Assembly (NCBI RefSeq): GCF_017313785.1
Contig: NZ_JAFLNL010000003.1
Coordinates: forward strand, 248,001 to 312,000
Direction of reading: 5' to 3'
Length of the DNA stretch: 64,000 bases
From: Flagellimonas aurea
GTDB lineage: Bacteria > Bacteroidota > Bacteroidia > Flavobacteriales > Flavobacteriaceae
Under the pieces are notes generated by a model. The model ran no database searches. It had not been told where the DNA came from and saw only the letters and a program-made list of their open reading frames with translations. The position numbers and the translations under genes are program-made. Shown piece after piece: positions 38,813 through 46,980 of this stretch (its first letter is position 1; the number at the start of each line of letters is the position of its first letter).

Positions 38813-38849
38813 TTAATCATAAAATTGAGAACGATTAACTACCAGAATT

Positions 38850-39860
38850 ATGAGCAAATCTAAATTAGAGTATCTATGGTTGGATGGTTATGAGCCAACA
38901 GCCAACATTAGAAGCAAGACTAGAATTGAGGAAGATTTTAGCGGTAAATTGGAAGACTGCCCTACGTGGTCCTTCGATGGTTCTTCTACCAAACAAGCCG
39001 AAGGTGGTTCCTCTGACTGCCTGTTGAAGCCTGTTGCGATTTACCCTGATCCAGCAAGAAGAAATGGTTATTTGGTAATGACCGAGGTGTTGAACCCTGA
39101 TGGAACTCCACACGCGAGCAACTCCAGAGCTACTATCGATGATGAGGATGATGACTTCTGGTTTGGATTTGAGCAGGAATACTTTATTATGGACACTGCA
39201 ACTCAGTTGCCATTGGGCTTTCCTGTTGGAGGTTATCCAGGACCACAAGGTTTATACTACTGTTCCGTTGGTGGAAGAAACACTTGGGGCAGGGACCTTG
39301 TTGAGGAGCACGCCGACCTTTGTTTGGACGCTGGTCTTCAGTTTGAAGGTATCAACCAAGAAGTTGCCGCTGGACAGTGGGAATTCCAATTGTTCGCCAA
39401 AGGCGCCAAAAAAGCCGGTGATGAAATTTGGGTTGCACGCTATATGCTACAAAGATTGACCGAGAGCTACGGTTACTATATTGAGTACCACCCAAAACCT
39501 ATCAAAGGTGATTGGAACGGTTCCGGTATGCACGCCAACTTCTCCAACAACCTGTTGAGAACTTGTGGTTCTAAAGAAGTTTATGAAAAAGTATGCGAAG
39601 CTTTCCGTCCGGTGACCAAAGAGCACATTGCCGTTTATGGTGAGTACAATGATGAGCGATTGACCGGTAAGCACGAAACTGCTTCCATTAGCGATTTCAG
39701 TTACGGTGTTTCCGATAGGGGCGCTTCCATCAGAATCCCTATTATGACCGTTGAAAGAGGTTGGAAAGGATGGTTGGAAGATAGAAGACCTGCTTCCAAT
39801 GCCGATCCTTACAAAGTTGCGGCCGTTATCGTAAAAACGGTTAAATCCGCAAAAGTATAA
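38850..39860 (+). CDS. Glutamine synthetase type II (eukaryotic-like)
   Basis: The 336-residue length and motifs LEYLWLDGYEP, WSFDGSSTKQAEG, FGFEQEYFI, GINQEVAAGQWEFQ and NGSGMHANFS mark a GSII, a small decameric type best known from eukaryotes, rhizobia and actinobacteria and present in some Bacteroidota. It repeats the reaction of the adjacent GSIII, so the pair probably serve different nitrogen or redox conditions. It is followed by a bidirectional terminator. Confidence 0.93.
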   Translation: MSKSKLEYLWLDGYEPTANIRSKTRIEEDFSGKLEDCPTWSFDGSSTKQAEGGSSDCLLKPVAIYPDPARRNGYLVMTEVLNPDGTPHASNSRATIDDEDDDFWFGFEQEYFIMDTATQLPLGFPVGGYPGPQGLYYCSVGGRNTWGRDLVEEHADLCLDAGLQFEGINQEVAAGQWEFQLFAKGAKKAGDEIWVARYMLQRLTESYGYYIEYHPKPIKGDWNGSGMHANFSNNLLRTCGSKEVYEKVCEAFRPVTKEHIAVYGEYNDERLTGKHETASISDFSYGVSDRGASIRIPIMTVERGWKGWLEDRRPASNADPYKVAAVIVKTVKSAKV

Positions 39861-39895
39861 TAAACACGTATATAAATTAGTTGTTGATTATAGAT

Positions 39896-39931
39896 GAAAA
39901 CCGTCCCGCTTTTTGGGGCGGTTTTTATTTT
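39896..39931. terminator. Bidirectional terminator, GSII / antiporter
   Basis: AAACCGTCCC...GGGGCGGTTT with an A run before and a T run after lies between convergent genes and overlaps the last bases of the antiporter gene. Confidence 0.8.
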
Positions 39932-40863
39932 ATGGTAAAATAAACAAAGGTGACATAAAAAGCCAAGAGAATCAATCCGTCTCTCCAGCCCAAACGCAAT
40001 CCCTTGGGAAAGAAAACCAAAGGAAGAACAAGAAAGGATATTCCCAACATCCAAAAAATATCACTGGACAATAAACCTTGGTCCATTACCGTAATAGGAG
40101 TAATAATTGATGTTATACCCAGTACGGCCAACAGGTTAAAAATATTGGAACCAATCAAGTTCCCAAGAGATATTGCTTTTTCCTTTTTTAGTACCGCGAT
40201 TACCGATGCTGCCAATTCCGGAATGCTTGTGCCTACCGAGACTATTGTGATTCCAATTATACGATCGCTTACCCCAAAGGAGGATGCCAATCCTACGGAG
40301 CCATCTATCAATAATTCCGAACCTCCCCAAAGCGCCGTTCCCCCTATTCCCAAATACAGAACGATCTTATACAGAGGCAAAGGCACATCATCCTCTGGCA
40401 TTTCATCCACAACAGCTGTTTTCTGAAATCTTAAAAGGTACACCAAGAACACAAATAGAAAGGACACCAAAATAATCCCTTCGTATTGCTGAAGCTCTCC
40501 ATCAAAATATATAAAACCACCAAAGAGCAAAGAAGCAAACATCATAACGGGCCAATCTGTAGTATAGAAGCTCTTTCGTACATCTATACTTCCCAATATA
40601 ACGGTAATGGCCAGAACCAAACCTAAATTAGCTATATTGGAACCGACCACATTACCTAGTGCCAAGTCGGGAAAACCATCAAGGGCCGCTTTTACACTAA
40701 CTATCAATTCCGGGGCTGAGGTGGCAAAGGAGACCACCGTCATGCCGACGACAATCTTGGGAATATTCATTCTAAGGGATAATGCCACTGCCGATTTTAA
40801 CAACCAATTTCCGCCTGCAATCAACAGTACCAACCCCAAAACAATAAAAAGTAAATTTCCCAA
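39925..40863 (-). CDS. Calcium/sodium antiporter (CaCA family, YrbG-like)
   Basis: The 312-residue inner-membrane protein has about ten helices and the two alpha repeats GNVVGSNIANLGLVLAI and GNLIGSNIFNLLAVLGI that form the cation path. It exchanges Ca2+ for Na+ or H+. It is a single gene, divergent from blaI-like with a long operator region between. Confidence 0.9.
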   Translation of the reverse strand: MGNLLFIVLGLVLLIAGGNWLLKSAVALSLRMNIPKIVVGMTVVSFATSAPELIVSVKAALDGFPDLALGNVVGSNIANLGLVLAITVILGSIDVRKSFYTTDWPVMMFASLLFGGFIYFDGELQQYEGIILVSFLFVFLVYLLRFQKTAVVDEMPEDDVPLPLYKIVLYLGIGGTALWGGSELLIDGSVGLASSFGVSDRIIGITIVSVGTSIPELAASVIAVLKKEKAISLGNLIGSNIFNLLAVLGITSIITPITVMDQGLLSSDIFWMLGISFLVLPLVFFPKGLRLGWRDGLILLAFYVTFVYFTIK

Positions 40864-40929
40864 AAAGTAATTTTTCGGTCAAAGATAAGGGAAGAAACCC
40901 GCAACCAAGAAGGTTATCTAAAAAATAAA

Positions 40930-40984
40930 AACTACAAAAATAGTTAATAAACTATAAAAATAGTTGTTTAACTAAATTATTAGT
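40930..40984. promoter_or_regulatory. Three tandem operator dyads upstream of the BlaI-like gene
   Basis: ACTACAAAAATAGT (40931-40944), ACTATAAAAATAGT (40951-40964) and ACTAAATTATTAGT (40971-40984) each have ACTA-N6-TAGT arms. Their centres are exactly 20 bases apart, so all face one side of the DNA. They lie 30-85 bases before the repressor start, fitting autorepression by the BlaI/MecI-type dimer. Confidence 0.7.
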
Positions 40985-41014
40985 ATTAGGTTTGAACCAT
41001 ATAAGTACAGAATC

Positions 41015-41374
41015 ATGCAAAAATTGACGAATAAGGAAGAGGAAATCATGAAAATCCTCTGGGAACTCAAAAAGGCTTTTGTTAAGGAAATTCTAGAGGA
41101 GATTCAAGGTGAAAAACCGCATTACAATACGCTATCTACCATTGTTCGGAATTTACAGGAAAAAGGATTTGTTGACTACGAGGCGTTCGGTAATACCCAT
41201 AGATATTTTCCTATCGTAAGCAAGGAAGAGTATAGAAAAAAATATGTAAATGCTGCCATTGCTGATTATTACAACGACTCTTTTAAAAGTTTGGTCTCCC
41301 ACTTTGCACAGGAAGAGAAAATTTCCATTTCGGAACTCAAAGAAATTATTGACTTAATAGAAAAGAAGAAATAA
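41015..41374 (+). CDS. BlaI/MecI/CopY-family repressor
   Basis: The 119-residue protein has the winged-helix N-terminal domain (LTNKEEEIMKILWELKKAFVKEILE, HYNTLSTIVRNLQEKGFV) and a C-terminal dimerisation helix of this family. Its stop overlaps the start of the M56 peptidase gene by one base (TAATG). As in bla/mec systems the peptidase probably inactivates it on a signal. Three dyads upstream are its likely sites. Confidence 0.92.
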   Translation: MQKLTNKEEEIMKILWELKKAFVKEILEEIQGEKPHYNTLSTIVRNLQEKGFVDYEAFGNTHRYFPIVSKEEYRKKYVNAAIADYYNDSFKSLVSHFAQEEKISISELKEIIDLIEKKK

Positions 41375-43089
41375 TGGAACCGATATTCATGTACCTTTTA
41401 CAGTCCATCCTTATCTCTGGAGGTTTTTTGGCGGTTTATCATATTTTCTTAAAACGTGAAACCCTTTTCAAAGAGAATAGATTGTTTCTTTTATCGGGTT
41501 TGGTATTGACCTTTTTGTTTCCTCTGATAAAAATCAAGAGAAACATTGTGGTTGACCGACCTATGTTCACTGAAACCGGAGAGCAGTTATCCCAAGTGGC
41601 TCAAACAGCTTCTGAAAGTGTTTGGTACTCTCCAGAAAATATTCTTCTTACCTTATATATAGGAGTCTGTATATTCTTAATGGTAAGATTTATTTTGAAG
41701 CTGGCTTCACTAAAAAAACTGGCCCAAAATGCATATCGAAGAAGAGAAAGACCGTTTTTGCACATGGAAACGGAAAAGAAAATCTCCCCCTTCTCCTTTT
41801 TTAATTACATTTTTTATAATCCAAGTCTTTTTGAACCCAATGAGCTGCACTCAGTCCTTGAACACGAAAAAGTGCATGCCCGTCAGTTTCATACCCTCGA
41901 CATATTATTATTGGAGGTTTTAAAAATATTTTTCTGGTTCAATCCTGTGTTGTGGTTTTACAAGAGTGCCGTAAAACAAAACCTAGAGTATTTGGCCGAT
42001 CACTTTGCCATTGCAAACGCAGGCGACAAAAAATCCTACCAGTATCTGATGCTAAAACAAGCGGTAGAAATTCAGGAATATACTTTAGCCAATTCATTTT
42101 ATAATTCATTAATCAAAAAACGAATAGTTATGTTAAATCAAAATCAATCAAAAAAAGTGAATGTTCTTAAAACTTTAATGGTCGCTCCATTATTAGGCTT
42201 GCTGTTGGTAAGCTTCAATATTGAGGAAAAGTTCCTCTATAAAGACCTGGACAGCATAGATAGTGTTATCGGCAACGAAACGGCCCCAAAAGATAAAACG
42301 GTGGAGTTGACAATCGACAAAAGCACAACTGATACCGAACTGGAAAAAATCAAAAAGGATCTAGCCAAAGACGGTATCGATTTTAGCTACACGACCGTTA
42401 GAAACGATAACAAGGAAATTATTGATATTTCCCTACAAATGAGCGGTAAAAACTCCAAGGGGAAAACGTTTAGCGGCAATTATAGTAGCAATTCCGATGA
42501 CGCTATCGACCCCATAACGGTATTGTTTGATGATGAGAGCAACGCAGTTTCTTTTTGGAATGCAAGAAAGAAAAACGTAAGAATCCATAAAATTAAGGGC
42601 ACAGGCACTATCAAGACCGATGACAGCACCCAAATCGTAATTAGGAAAGCGAGCGATAAAAAAATAGTAATCGTAGACGGTGAACAATTGAGTGATGAAG
42701 AGGTTAAGGAGATTCGTATTGGCAGCGGTTCGTCGGTACACGTGATTGATGAAGACTCCGACTCGGATAATAAGCATATTAAAATCCGTAAAGTCGAAAA
42801 AAACGGAAAAGGGAACCATGTTATGGTCATCAGGGATTCTGATGACGATGAGGACATTGAAGTAATAAGTGGGGACGATGACTCCAGCTTCTTTTTTATA
42901 GACAATGACGGTAAAGGGGAGCCACTATATTATGTGGATGGCAAAAAGGCCAAATCAGAGGATATCAAAAAAATTGACCCCGAAGACATTGAGCGTATGA
43001 ACGTATTAAAAGGTGATAAAGCGGTTGAAAAATATGGCAAGAAGGCCAAAGATGGAGTTGTTGAGATAACTACCAAAAAAAGCAAATAA
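41374..43089 (+). CDS. M56-family (BlaR1-like) membrane metallopeptidase with a plug-like tail
   Basis: Residues 1-270 hold membrane helices and the zinc motif HEKVH (164-168) with a downstream acidic ligand region (NLEYLADHFAI). One more helix follows near 265-285. The rest is an extracytoplasmic, acidic part that ends in EPLYYVDGKKAKSEDIKKID and AVEKYGKKAKDGVVEITTKK, like the plug of TonB-dependent receptors. There is no penicillin-binding sensor domain as in BlaR1, so the signal differs. It is co-transcribed with the repressor. Confidence 0.87.
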   Translation: MEPIFMYLLQSILISGGFLAVYHIFLKRETLFKENRLFLLSGLVLTFLFPLIKIKRNIVVDRPMFTETGEQLSQVAQTASESVWYSPENILLTLYIGVCIFLMVRFILKLASLKKLAQNAYRRRERPFLHMETEKKISPFSFFNYIFYNPSLFEPNELHSVLEHEKVHARQFHTLDILLLEVLKIFFWFNPVLWFYKSAVKQNLEYLADHFAIANAGDKKSYQYLMLKQAVEIQEYTLANSFYNSLIKKRIVMLNQNQSKKVNVLKTLMVAPLLGLLLVSFNIEEKFLYKDLDSIDSVIGNETAPKDKTVELTIDKSTTDTELEKIKKDLAKDGIDFSYTTVRNDNKEIIDISLQMSGKNSKGKTFSGNYSSNSDDAIDPITVLFDDESNAVSFWNARKKNVRIHKIKGTGTIKTDDSTQIVIRKASDKKIVIVDGEQLSDEEVKEIRIGSGSSVHVIDEDSDSDNKHIKIRKVEKNGKGNHVMVIRDSDDDEDIEVISGDDDSSFFFIDNDGKGEPLYYVDGKKAKSEDIKKIDPEDIERMNVLKGDKAVEKYGKKAKDGVVEITTKKSK

Positions 43090-43120
43090 TTACATTAGGA
43101 TCATATTTTGAATTGTCAGT

Positions 43121-43151
43121 AGAACCGTCTTAGTAAGGCGGTTCTTTTTTT
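43121..43151 (+). terminator. Rho-independent terminator after the M56 gene
   Basis: AGAACCGTCTTA-GTAAGGCGGTTCT with one G-T pair, followed by seven Ts. Confidence 0.8.
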
Positions 43152-43612
43152 ATTATGACAAACGAAAACCTTAAAATAGGCTCATTTATAAACGAAAGTC
43201 CCCTAGGTTTTCAAAAAGAAGACAAAAAAGCCCCTGTAAATCTAACATTTTCAAATATAAAAATCATTTTAACCTTACAATTTAAAACTTTTTTCAAGGA
43301 AAGATATTTCAGTTGAAGAAGCAAGTCGTTTTTAAGGATACAATCTCGTATTCAATTACATTATTTATTGCCTAATCACTTGGAATCATGATATCTATCA
43401 TTATATATTCGAAGAAACAACAATAAAATAACTGTTTTTTCAAACCTAAAATCAATCAAAAAATGATAGCAATTGTAAAGTTTTTCATCACACTTCTAGT
43501 GCAACTCTTAACGCTTATATTTATCTAAAACCGTTAAGGGTTGCCACATTGCTATTGAACCTGATAGCTTGTGAACAGCTTTCCCTATATTTGTAAGAAG
43601 CAATCTAGCGAT
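43152..43612. other. AT-rich intergenic region with a possible tiny ORF
   Basis: About 460 bases. The first 300 show no frame or structure I can support. It then holds the 21-codon hydrophobic ORF at 43463-43528, an inverted repeat CTTAACG/CGTTAAG (43507-43538), and a -7 box TATATTTG at 43586-43593 before the gene at 43613. Confidence 0.45.
43463..43528 (+). CDS. Possible tiny hydrophobic peptide (21 aa)
   Basis: ATG 43463 opens MIAIVKFFITLLVQLLTLIFI, almost entirely a membrane helix with one lysine, as in small membrane toxins or regulatory peptides. A 7-bp inverted repeat covers its last codons and the bases after the stop. It is too short to be sure it is expressed. Confidence 0.25.
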   Translation: MIAIVKFFITLLVQLLTLIFI

Positions 43613-43756
43613 ATGTTTTACAAGATATTGGCAAAAATCAACAAGGCAATACTCCCCTCCTACACCAAAAAAGGTCTGGATCTGGCCAAGGCTTCCAAAC
43701 TACAACTGGCCATAATTGGATGGCGCTATTACGTTACCAAAAATGCATTGGACTAA
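43613..43756 (+). CDS. Small basic conserved-type protein (47 aa)
   Basis: The start is set at ATG 43613 (MFYKILAKINKAILPSYTKK), since a TATATTTG -7 box ends 19 bases before it; a start at 43571 would precede the promoter. The 47 residues are basic, with a helical N-terminus and an aromatic segment IIGWRYYVTKNALD. Very similar short proteins in Flavobacteriaceae are sometimes labelled SsrA-binding protein; it is far too short for SmpB. The 3' end overlaps apt by 4 bases. Confidence 0.6.
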   Translation: MFYKILAKINKAILPSYTKKGLDLAKASKLQLAIIGWRYYVTKNALD

Positions 43757-44265
43757 TATTGCAGCAAAGCGGCCTTGGGATAGTTTTTAATTTTGTCGGC
43801 GCCTTTCAAAAAAGTAAGTTCAATCAAAAAATTACACTGCACCACTTCCCCACCAAGTCTTTCTACTAGTTTACAGACTGCTTCTGCTGTTCCTCCTGTT
43901 GCCAAAACATCATCGTGCACCAATACCTTTTCTCCTTTTTCAATAGCATCCGAATGCATTTCGAGTGTTCCTGTGCCATATTCCAAATCGTAGGACTCCG
44001 AAATCGTTTTGTAGGGAAGCTTTCCGGACTTACGAACGGTTACAAAACCTGCTCCCAGTTTTTCAGCTAACATTGGTGCAAAAATAAACCCCCGGCTATC
44101 CACTCCGACCACTTTATCAATTTTCATATTGCGTGTAAGACCCAACAAGGCATCCCCTGCTTTTTGGAATGCAAACGGGTTTTTCAATAGTGGGGTAATA
44201 TCCTTAAAAACGACTCCTGGCTTGGGGAAATCCTCAATATCTCGAATGTAGGGTGCAAAATCCAT
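43753..44265 (-). CDS. apt: Adenine phosphoribosyltransferase
   Basis: The 170-residue enzyme has the family start (YIRDIEDFPKPGVVFKDITPLL), the adenine-binding loop GVDSRGFIFAPMLA, and the PRPP motif VLVHDDVLATGGTAEA. It salvages adenine to AMP. It converges with the small gene at 43613 and is divergent from tRNA-Arg. Confidence 0.95.
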   Translation of the reverse strand: MDFAPYIRDIEDFPKPGVVFKDITPLLKNPFAFQKAGDALLGLTRNMKIDKVVGVDSRGFIFAPMLAEKLGAGFVTVRKSGKLPYKTISESYDLEYGTGTLEMHSDAIEKGEKVLVHDDVLATGGTAEAVCKLVERLGGEVVQCNFLIELTFLKGADKIKNYPKAALLQY

Positions 44266-44327
44266 TTTTTGTATGCTAGGGTTTTGTGGTAAAGTTAAAA
44301 AGAAATATATTTGCAGCCCTTAAATAA

Positions 44328-44401
44328 GGCCGCGTGGCGCAACTGAATAGCGCATCTGATTACGGCTCAGAAGGTTGCAGGTTTGAATCCTGCCGCGGTC
44401 A
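44328..44401 (+). tRNA. tRNA-Arg (anticodon ACG)
   Basis: All arms fold: acceptor GGCCGCG/CGCGGTC with one G-T pair, anticodon stem TCTGA/TCAGA, seven-base loop with ACG at 44362-44364, and T arm GCAGG/CCTGC with TTTGAAT. CCA is not encoded. Its 3' end is the attachment site of the genomic island that follows; the gene is left whole. Confidence 0.95.
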
Positions 44402-44404
44402 CTA
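44378..44404 (+). repeat. Left attachment repeat (attL) in the tRNA-Arg 3' end
   Basis: 27 bases, starting in the T arm (CAGGTTTGAATCC) and ending three bases past the discriminator, identical to 58130-58156. Flanking bases differ on both sides. Confidence 0.88.
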
Positions 44405-44425
44405 GGTAGCAATACCAAAATAATG

Positions 44426-44460
44426 GAAAACCTTACAGAACTTATAACTGTAAGGTTTTC
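44426..44460 (+). terminator. Strong hairpin after tRNA-Arg, inside the island
   Basis: GAAAACCTTACAG and CTGTAAGGTTTTC form a perfect 13-bp stem with a 9-base loop, 25 bases after the tRNA. A short T run follows at 44466-44470. It probably ends the tRNA transcript now that the island has separated it from its old terminator. Confidence 0.6.
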
Positions 44461-44624
44461 AGCGTTTTTAGGGGTACATTTAATTTGTTTTGATTTCATA
44501 TCAATCGGTAACAAATCGGTCAACAAAATCCAATCGTCAACAGTGTTGACCGAATACTCCCCTAAAGCACTGACACATAGTTGATTTGACTTTCATCTTA
44601 ACATTTAAACCTAAGATGACAACT

Positions 44625-45854
44625 ATGAAAACATCACACACCTTTTCAATCCTATTCTGGATTAACAAATCACGAGCTATTAATAATAAAGCGGAAATCT
44701 TTGTAAGAATAACCGTTAATGGAAAAAGAGCCAATATTGGTATTAAGAGAAAGATCAATATTGATCTATGGGACAACCTTAATAAAAAAGTCAAAGGAAA
44801 AACAAAAGAGTCTCAAGATATCAATCGGTACTTAGATCTTGTTCAAGCCAGATTATTGAATATTTACCAAGATTTAAAATATAAGGGCGACCTAATAACT
44901 CCCCAATTGGTCAAATCACTTTACAACGGAGAAAATATCAACTCCAAAACTCTATTGGATTTACTGAAATACCACAATAGAAAAATCGAAAACACCTTAG
45001 CTCCTGGTACTATTAGAAATTTTGGAATCACTGAGAATTACATTAACCGGTTTCTGAAAAACAATCTAAAAACAACTGATATTTATCTACGTCAGCTTAA
45101 TTACAAGTTCATTTCAGATCTTGAAATGTTTTTGGTTAATTATTATCCGAAGGGTCATCCAAGGGCAATGAGCCATAACACCGTTATGAAGCATCTGCAA
45201 AGGCTTAGAAAAATCATAAATCTCGCTTATCAATTGGAATGGATTGAAAGAGATCCATTTTTACGTTGGAAACCTAAATTTGAGCAAAAACAAAGAGAAT
45301 TCTTAAGCGCGAACGAACTAAGCAATTTAGAAACCTACAAGTTTTTAATTGATCGATTAGATTGGGTTAGGGACCTTTTCGTCTTCAGCCGTTATACTGG
45401 TATCAGTTATTCTGACATTATGGAATTGACAAATAACAATCTAATAGTTGGCCCCGATGATAATATTTGGATCGCAACAAAAAGACTCAAGACCAAAACT
45501 TCTGTTCGAGTACCCTTGTTGGTACCTGCTAAGAGAATATTGGATAAATATAAAAATCATCCTGTCACTATTTGCTCTAAAACACTACTACCAAAAATCA
45601 CCAATGAAAAAACCAATTTATATTTAAAGGAGATTGCAGATGCAGTAGGTATAAATAAGAATTTAACCTTTCATATGGCTCGCCACACATTCGCGACAAC
45701 AGTTACTTTATCAAATGGAGTACCAATAGAAACTGTTTCAAAAATGCTGGGCCATACCAAATTGGCCACAACTCAAATTTATGCTCGTGTGTTAGATAAA
45801 AAGCTATCTGAAGATATGATAGCCTTGCAAAAAAAGCTTGAACTCAAGAATTAA
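44625..45854 (+). CDS. Tyrosine recombinase / integrase
   Basis: The start is set at ATG 44625 (MKTSHTFSIL), giving 409 residues. Order: arm-DNA-binding domain with KAEIFVRITVNGKRANIGI, SAM-like core-binding domain (110-210), then the catalytic domain with Arg in SRYTGISYSDIMEL, Lys in KRLKTKTSV, HMARH, LGHTKLATTQ and the nucleophile Tyr in TTQIYARV. All catalytic residues are present. It most likely integrated this island into tRNA-Arg, 220 bases upstream. Confidence 0.93.
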   Translation: MKTSHTFSILFWINKSRAINNKAEIFVRITVNGKRANIGIKRKINIDLWDNLNKKVKGKTKESQDINRYLDLVQARLLNIYQDLKYKGDLITPQLVKSLYNGENINSKTLLDLLKYHNRKIENTLAPGTIRNFGITENYINRFLKNNLKTTDIYLRQLNYKFISDLEMFLVNYYPKGHPRAMSHNTVMKHLQRLRKIINLAYQLEWIERDPFLRWKPKFEQKQREFLSANELSNLETYKFLIDRLDWVRDLFVFSRYTGISYSDIMELTNNNLIVGPDDNIWIATKRLKTKTSVRVPLLVPAKRILDKYKNHPVTICSKTLLPKITNEKTNLYLKEIADAVGINKNLTFHMARHTFATTVTLSNGVPIETVSKMLGHTKLATTQIYARVLDKKLSEDMIALQKKLELKN

Positions 45855-45915
45855 CTTCTTCGTATTTAATTGATCCATACAAAGAAGGCGGGTAAATAAA
45901 TTCCTAGATTAGAAC

Positions 45916-46347
45916 TTACATTGGAAAAAATTCTTCGACCCCTTTTTTGCCATCAACTAAATCCAATATCGTTGTGCTTTCAAGTACATTAATGAACTTA
46001 GACTTATTCCCTCCTATAAGTTTATGTAGAACACAAGGATTGTCCATATCACAATTGCGGATACCCATAACGCATGAATTCAGTCTATTCTCTCCATCTA
46101 TAACCTTTACAATTTCCAATAACGTGTGCTTTCTATCTTCATCACTCAAATAAAATCCTCCTTTTGGTCCTCTAGTTGAAGAGATAATACCATGCCTTGA
46201 GAGTTCTTGTAATAGCTTGGCCAAGTAAGCCTCTGGCACATGAATGGTATCATAAATATCTCTCACCAAGACCTTATGGTCAGCATTGGAGTTCAATGCT
46301 AAATAAAGTACCCCTTTGATGGCATATTTGGAAGAATTGGAAAGCAT
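45916..46347 (-). CDS. Rrf2-family regulator with three cysteines (NsrR/IscR-like)
   Basis: The start is set at ATG 46347 (MLSNSSKYAIKGVLYLAL); the 109 upstream codons would run across the nos promoter and are not Rrf2-like. The 143 residues have an N-terminal winged helix and the cysteines Cys92, Cys99 and Cys105 (CVMGIRNC, DMDNPC), ready to hold an iron-sulfur cluster. Such proteins sense NO or cluster status. It is divergent from the nos operon and probably controls the shared promoter region. Confidence 0.88.
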   Translation of the reverse strand: MLSNSSKYAIKGVLYLALNSNADHKVLVRDIYDTIHVPEAYLAKLLQELSRHGIISSTRGPKGGFYLSDEDRKHTLLEIVKVIDGENRLNSCVMGIRNCDMDNPCVLHKLIGGNKSKFINVLESTTILDLVDGKKGVEEFFPM

Positions 46348-46375
46348 GACATAAAATGTATAACAAAGATTAAAA

Positions 46376-46390
46376 GATATTTTTATCCTT
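46376..46390. promoter_or_regulatory. Rrf2-like site between rrf2 and the nos operon
   Basis: GATATTTTTATCCTT has GATA/TATC arms and resembles the two better sites at 55289 and 55801. It lies 30 bases upstream of the rrf2 ATG. Confidence 0.4.
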
Positions 46391-46393
46391 TTT

Positions 46394-46437
46394 ATGACAT
46401 ATATCATGTTATAGGTTACATAGCCTATATACTTTTG
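46394..46437 (+). promoter_or_regulatory. Candidate FNR-type box and promoter of the nos operon
   Basis: ATGACATATATCAT (46394-46407) fits TGA[C/T]-N4-ATCA, the Crp/FNR-type pattern. A -7 box TACTTTTG follows at 46430-46437. If transcription starts about 6 bases after the -7 box, the FNR-like site is centred close to -42, the class II activator position. A second dyad TATAGG/CCTATA lies between them (46410-46429). Confidence 0.5.
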
Positions 46438-46462
46438 GTTCGAAATTCTAAAGTTTAATCCT

Positions 46463-46975
46463 ATGAAAACAATACTAAAAGGAACAATACTGCTCATTTC
46501 CCTTATCATGTTAAGCTGTGGAGGAAAAGACAAAGAAAAAAGAGAGGATGGTTTTAGTGTACAACGAAAAAAAGCTGAAACCGAACGGCCCGTTGCAACC
46601 AATGCTGCCAATGAAGTAAAAGCATCTGAACGTATTGATTTGACCACAAAAGGAATCGGTCCAATAAAATCCATTGAAATTCCTGCCGAAATTGATCAAG
46701 CCATGGCGGCAAAGGGTAAAGAGGTTTATGAACAAATGTGTTTGGCCTGTCACAGGGTTGGTAAAAAATTTATTGGACCTGCCCCAAACGGTGTACTTGA
46801 CAGAAGAACTCCTGAGTGGGTAATGAACATGATTCTAAATCCTCAGGAAATGGTGCAACAAGACCCTTTGGCCAAAGACTTGCTTCAGGAATTCAATGGA
46901 TCACCCATGTCCAACCAAGGACTTACCGAAGAACAGGCCCGGGCTATTGTTGAATACTTTAGAACCTTAAAATAA
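46463..46975 (+). CDS. c-type cytochrome lipoprotein of the nos cluster
   Basis: A lipoprotein signal (LIMLSC) is followed by a charged linker of about 55 residues and a one-haem cytochrome c domain with CLACH (Cys93, Cys96, His97) and a likely Met ligand in GSPMSNQG. It would carry electrons in the periplasm to NosZ. It is the first gene of the operon, 5 bases before the fasciclin gene. Confidence 0.9.
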   Translation: MKTILKGTILLISLIMLSCGGKDKEKREDGFSVQRKKAETERPVATNAANEVKASERIDLTTKGIGPIKSIEIPAEIDQAMAAKGKEVYEQMCLACHRVGKKFIGPAPNGVLDRRTPEWVMNMILNPQEMVQQDPLAKDLLQEFNGSPMSNQGLTEEQARAIVEYFRTLK

Positions 46976-46980
46976 ACCCT

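Noticed and set aside
40930..40984. CRISPR-like array
   Set aside because: The regular 20-base spacing comes from short palindromes of 14 bases in a promoter, without repeats and spacers of CRISPR size and without cas genes.
43571..43612. Longer start for the 47-aa gene
   Set aside because: The upstream part contains the -7 promoter box; the ATG at 43613 fits better.
46347..46674. Long N-terminal extension of the first Rrf2 protein
   Set aside because: It would run across the divergent nos promoter and into the cytochrome gene, and Rrf2 proteins start at MLSNSSKYAI here.
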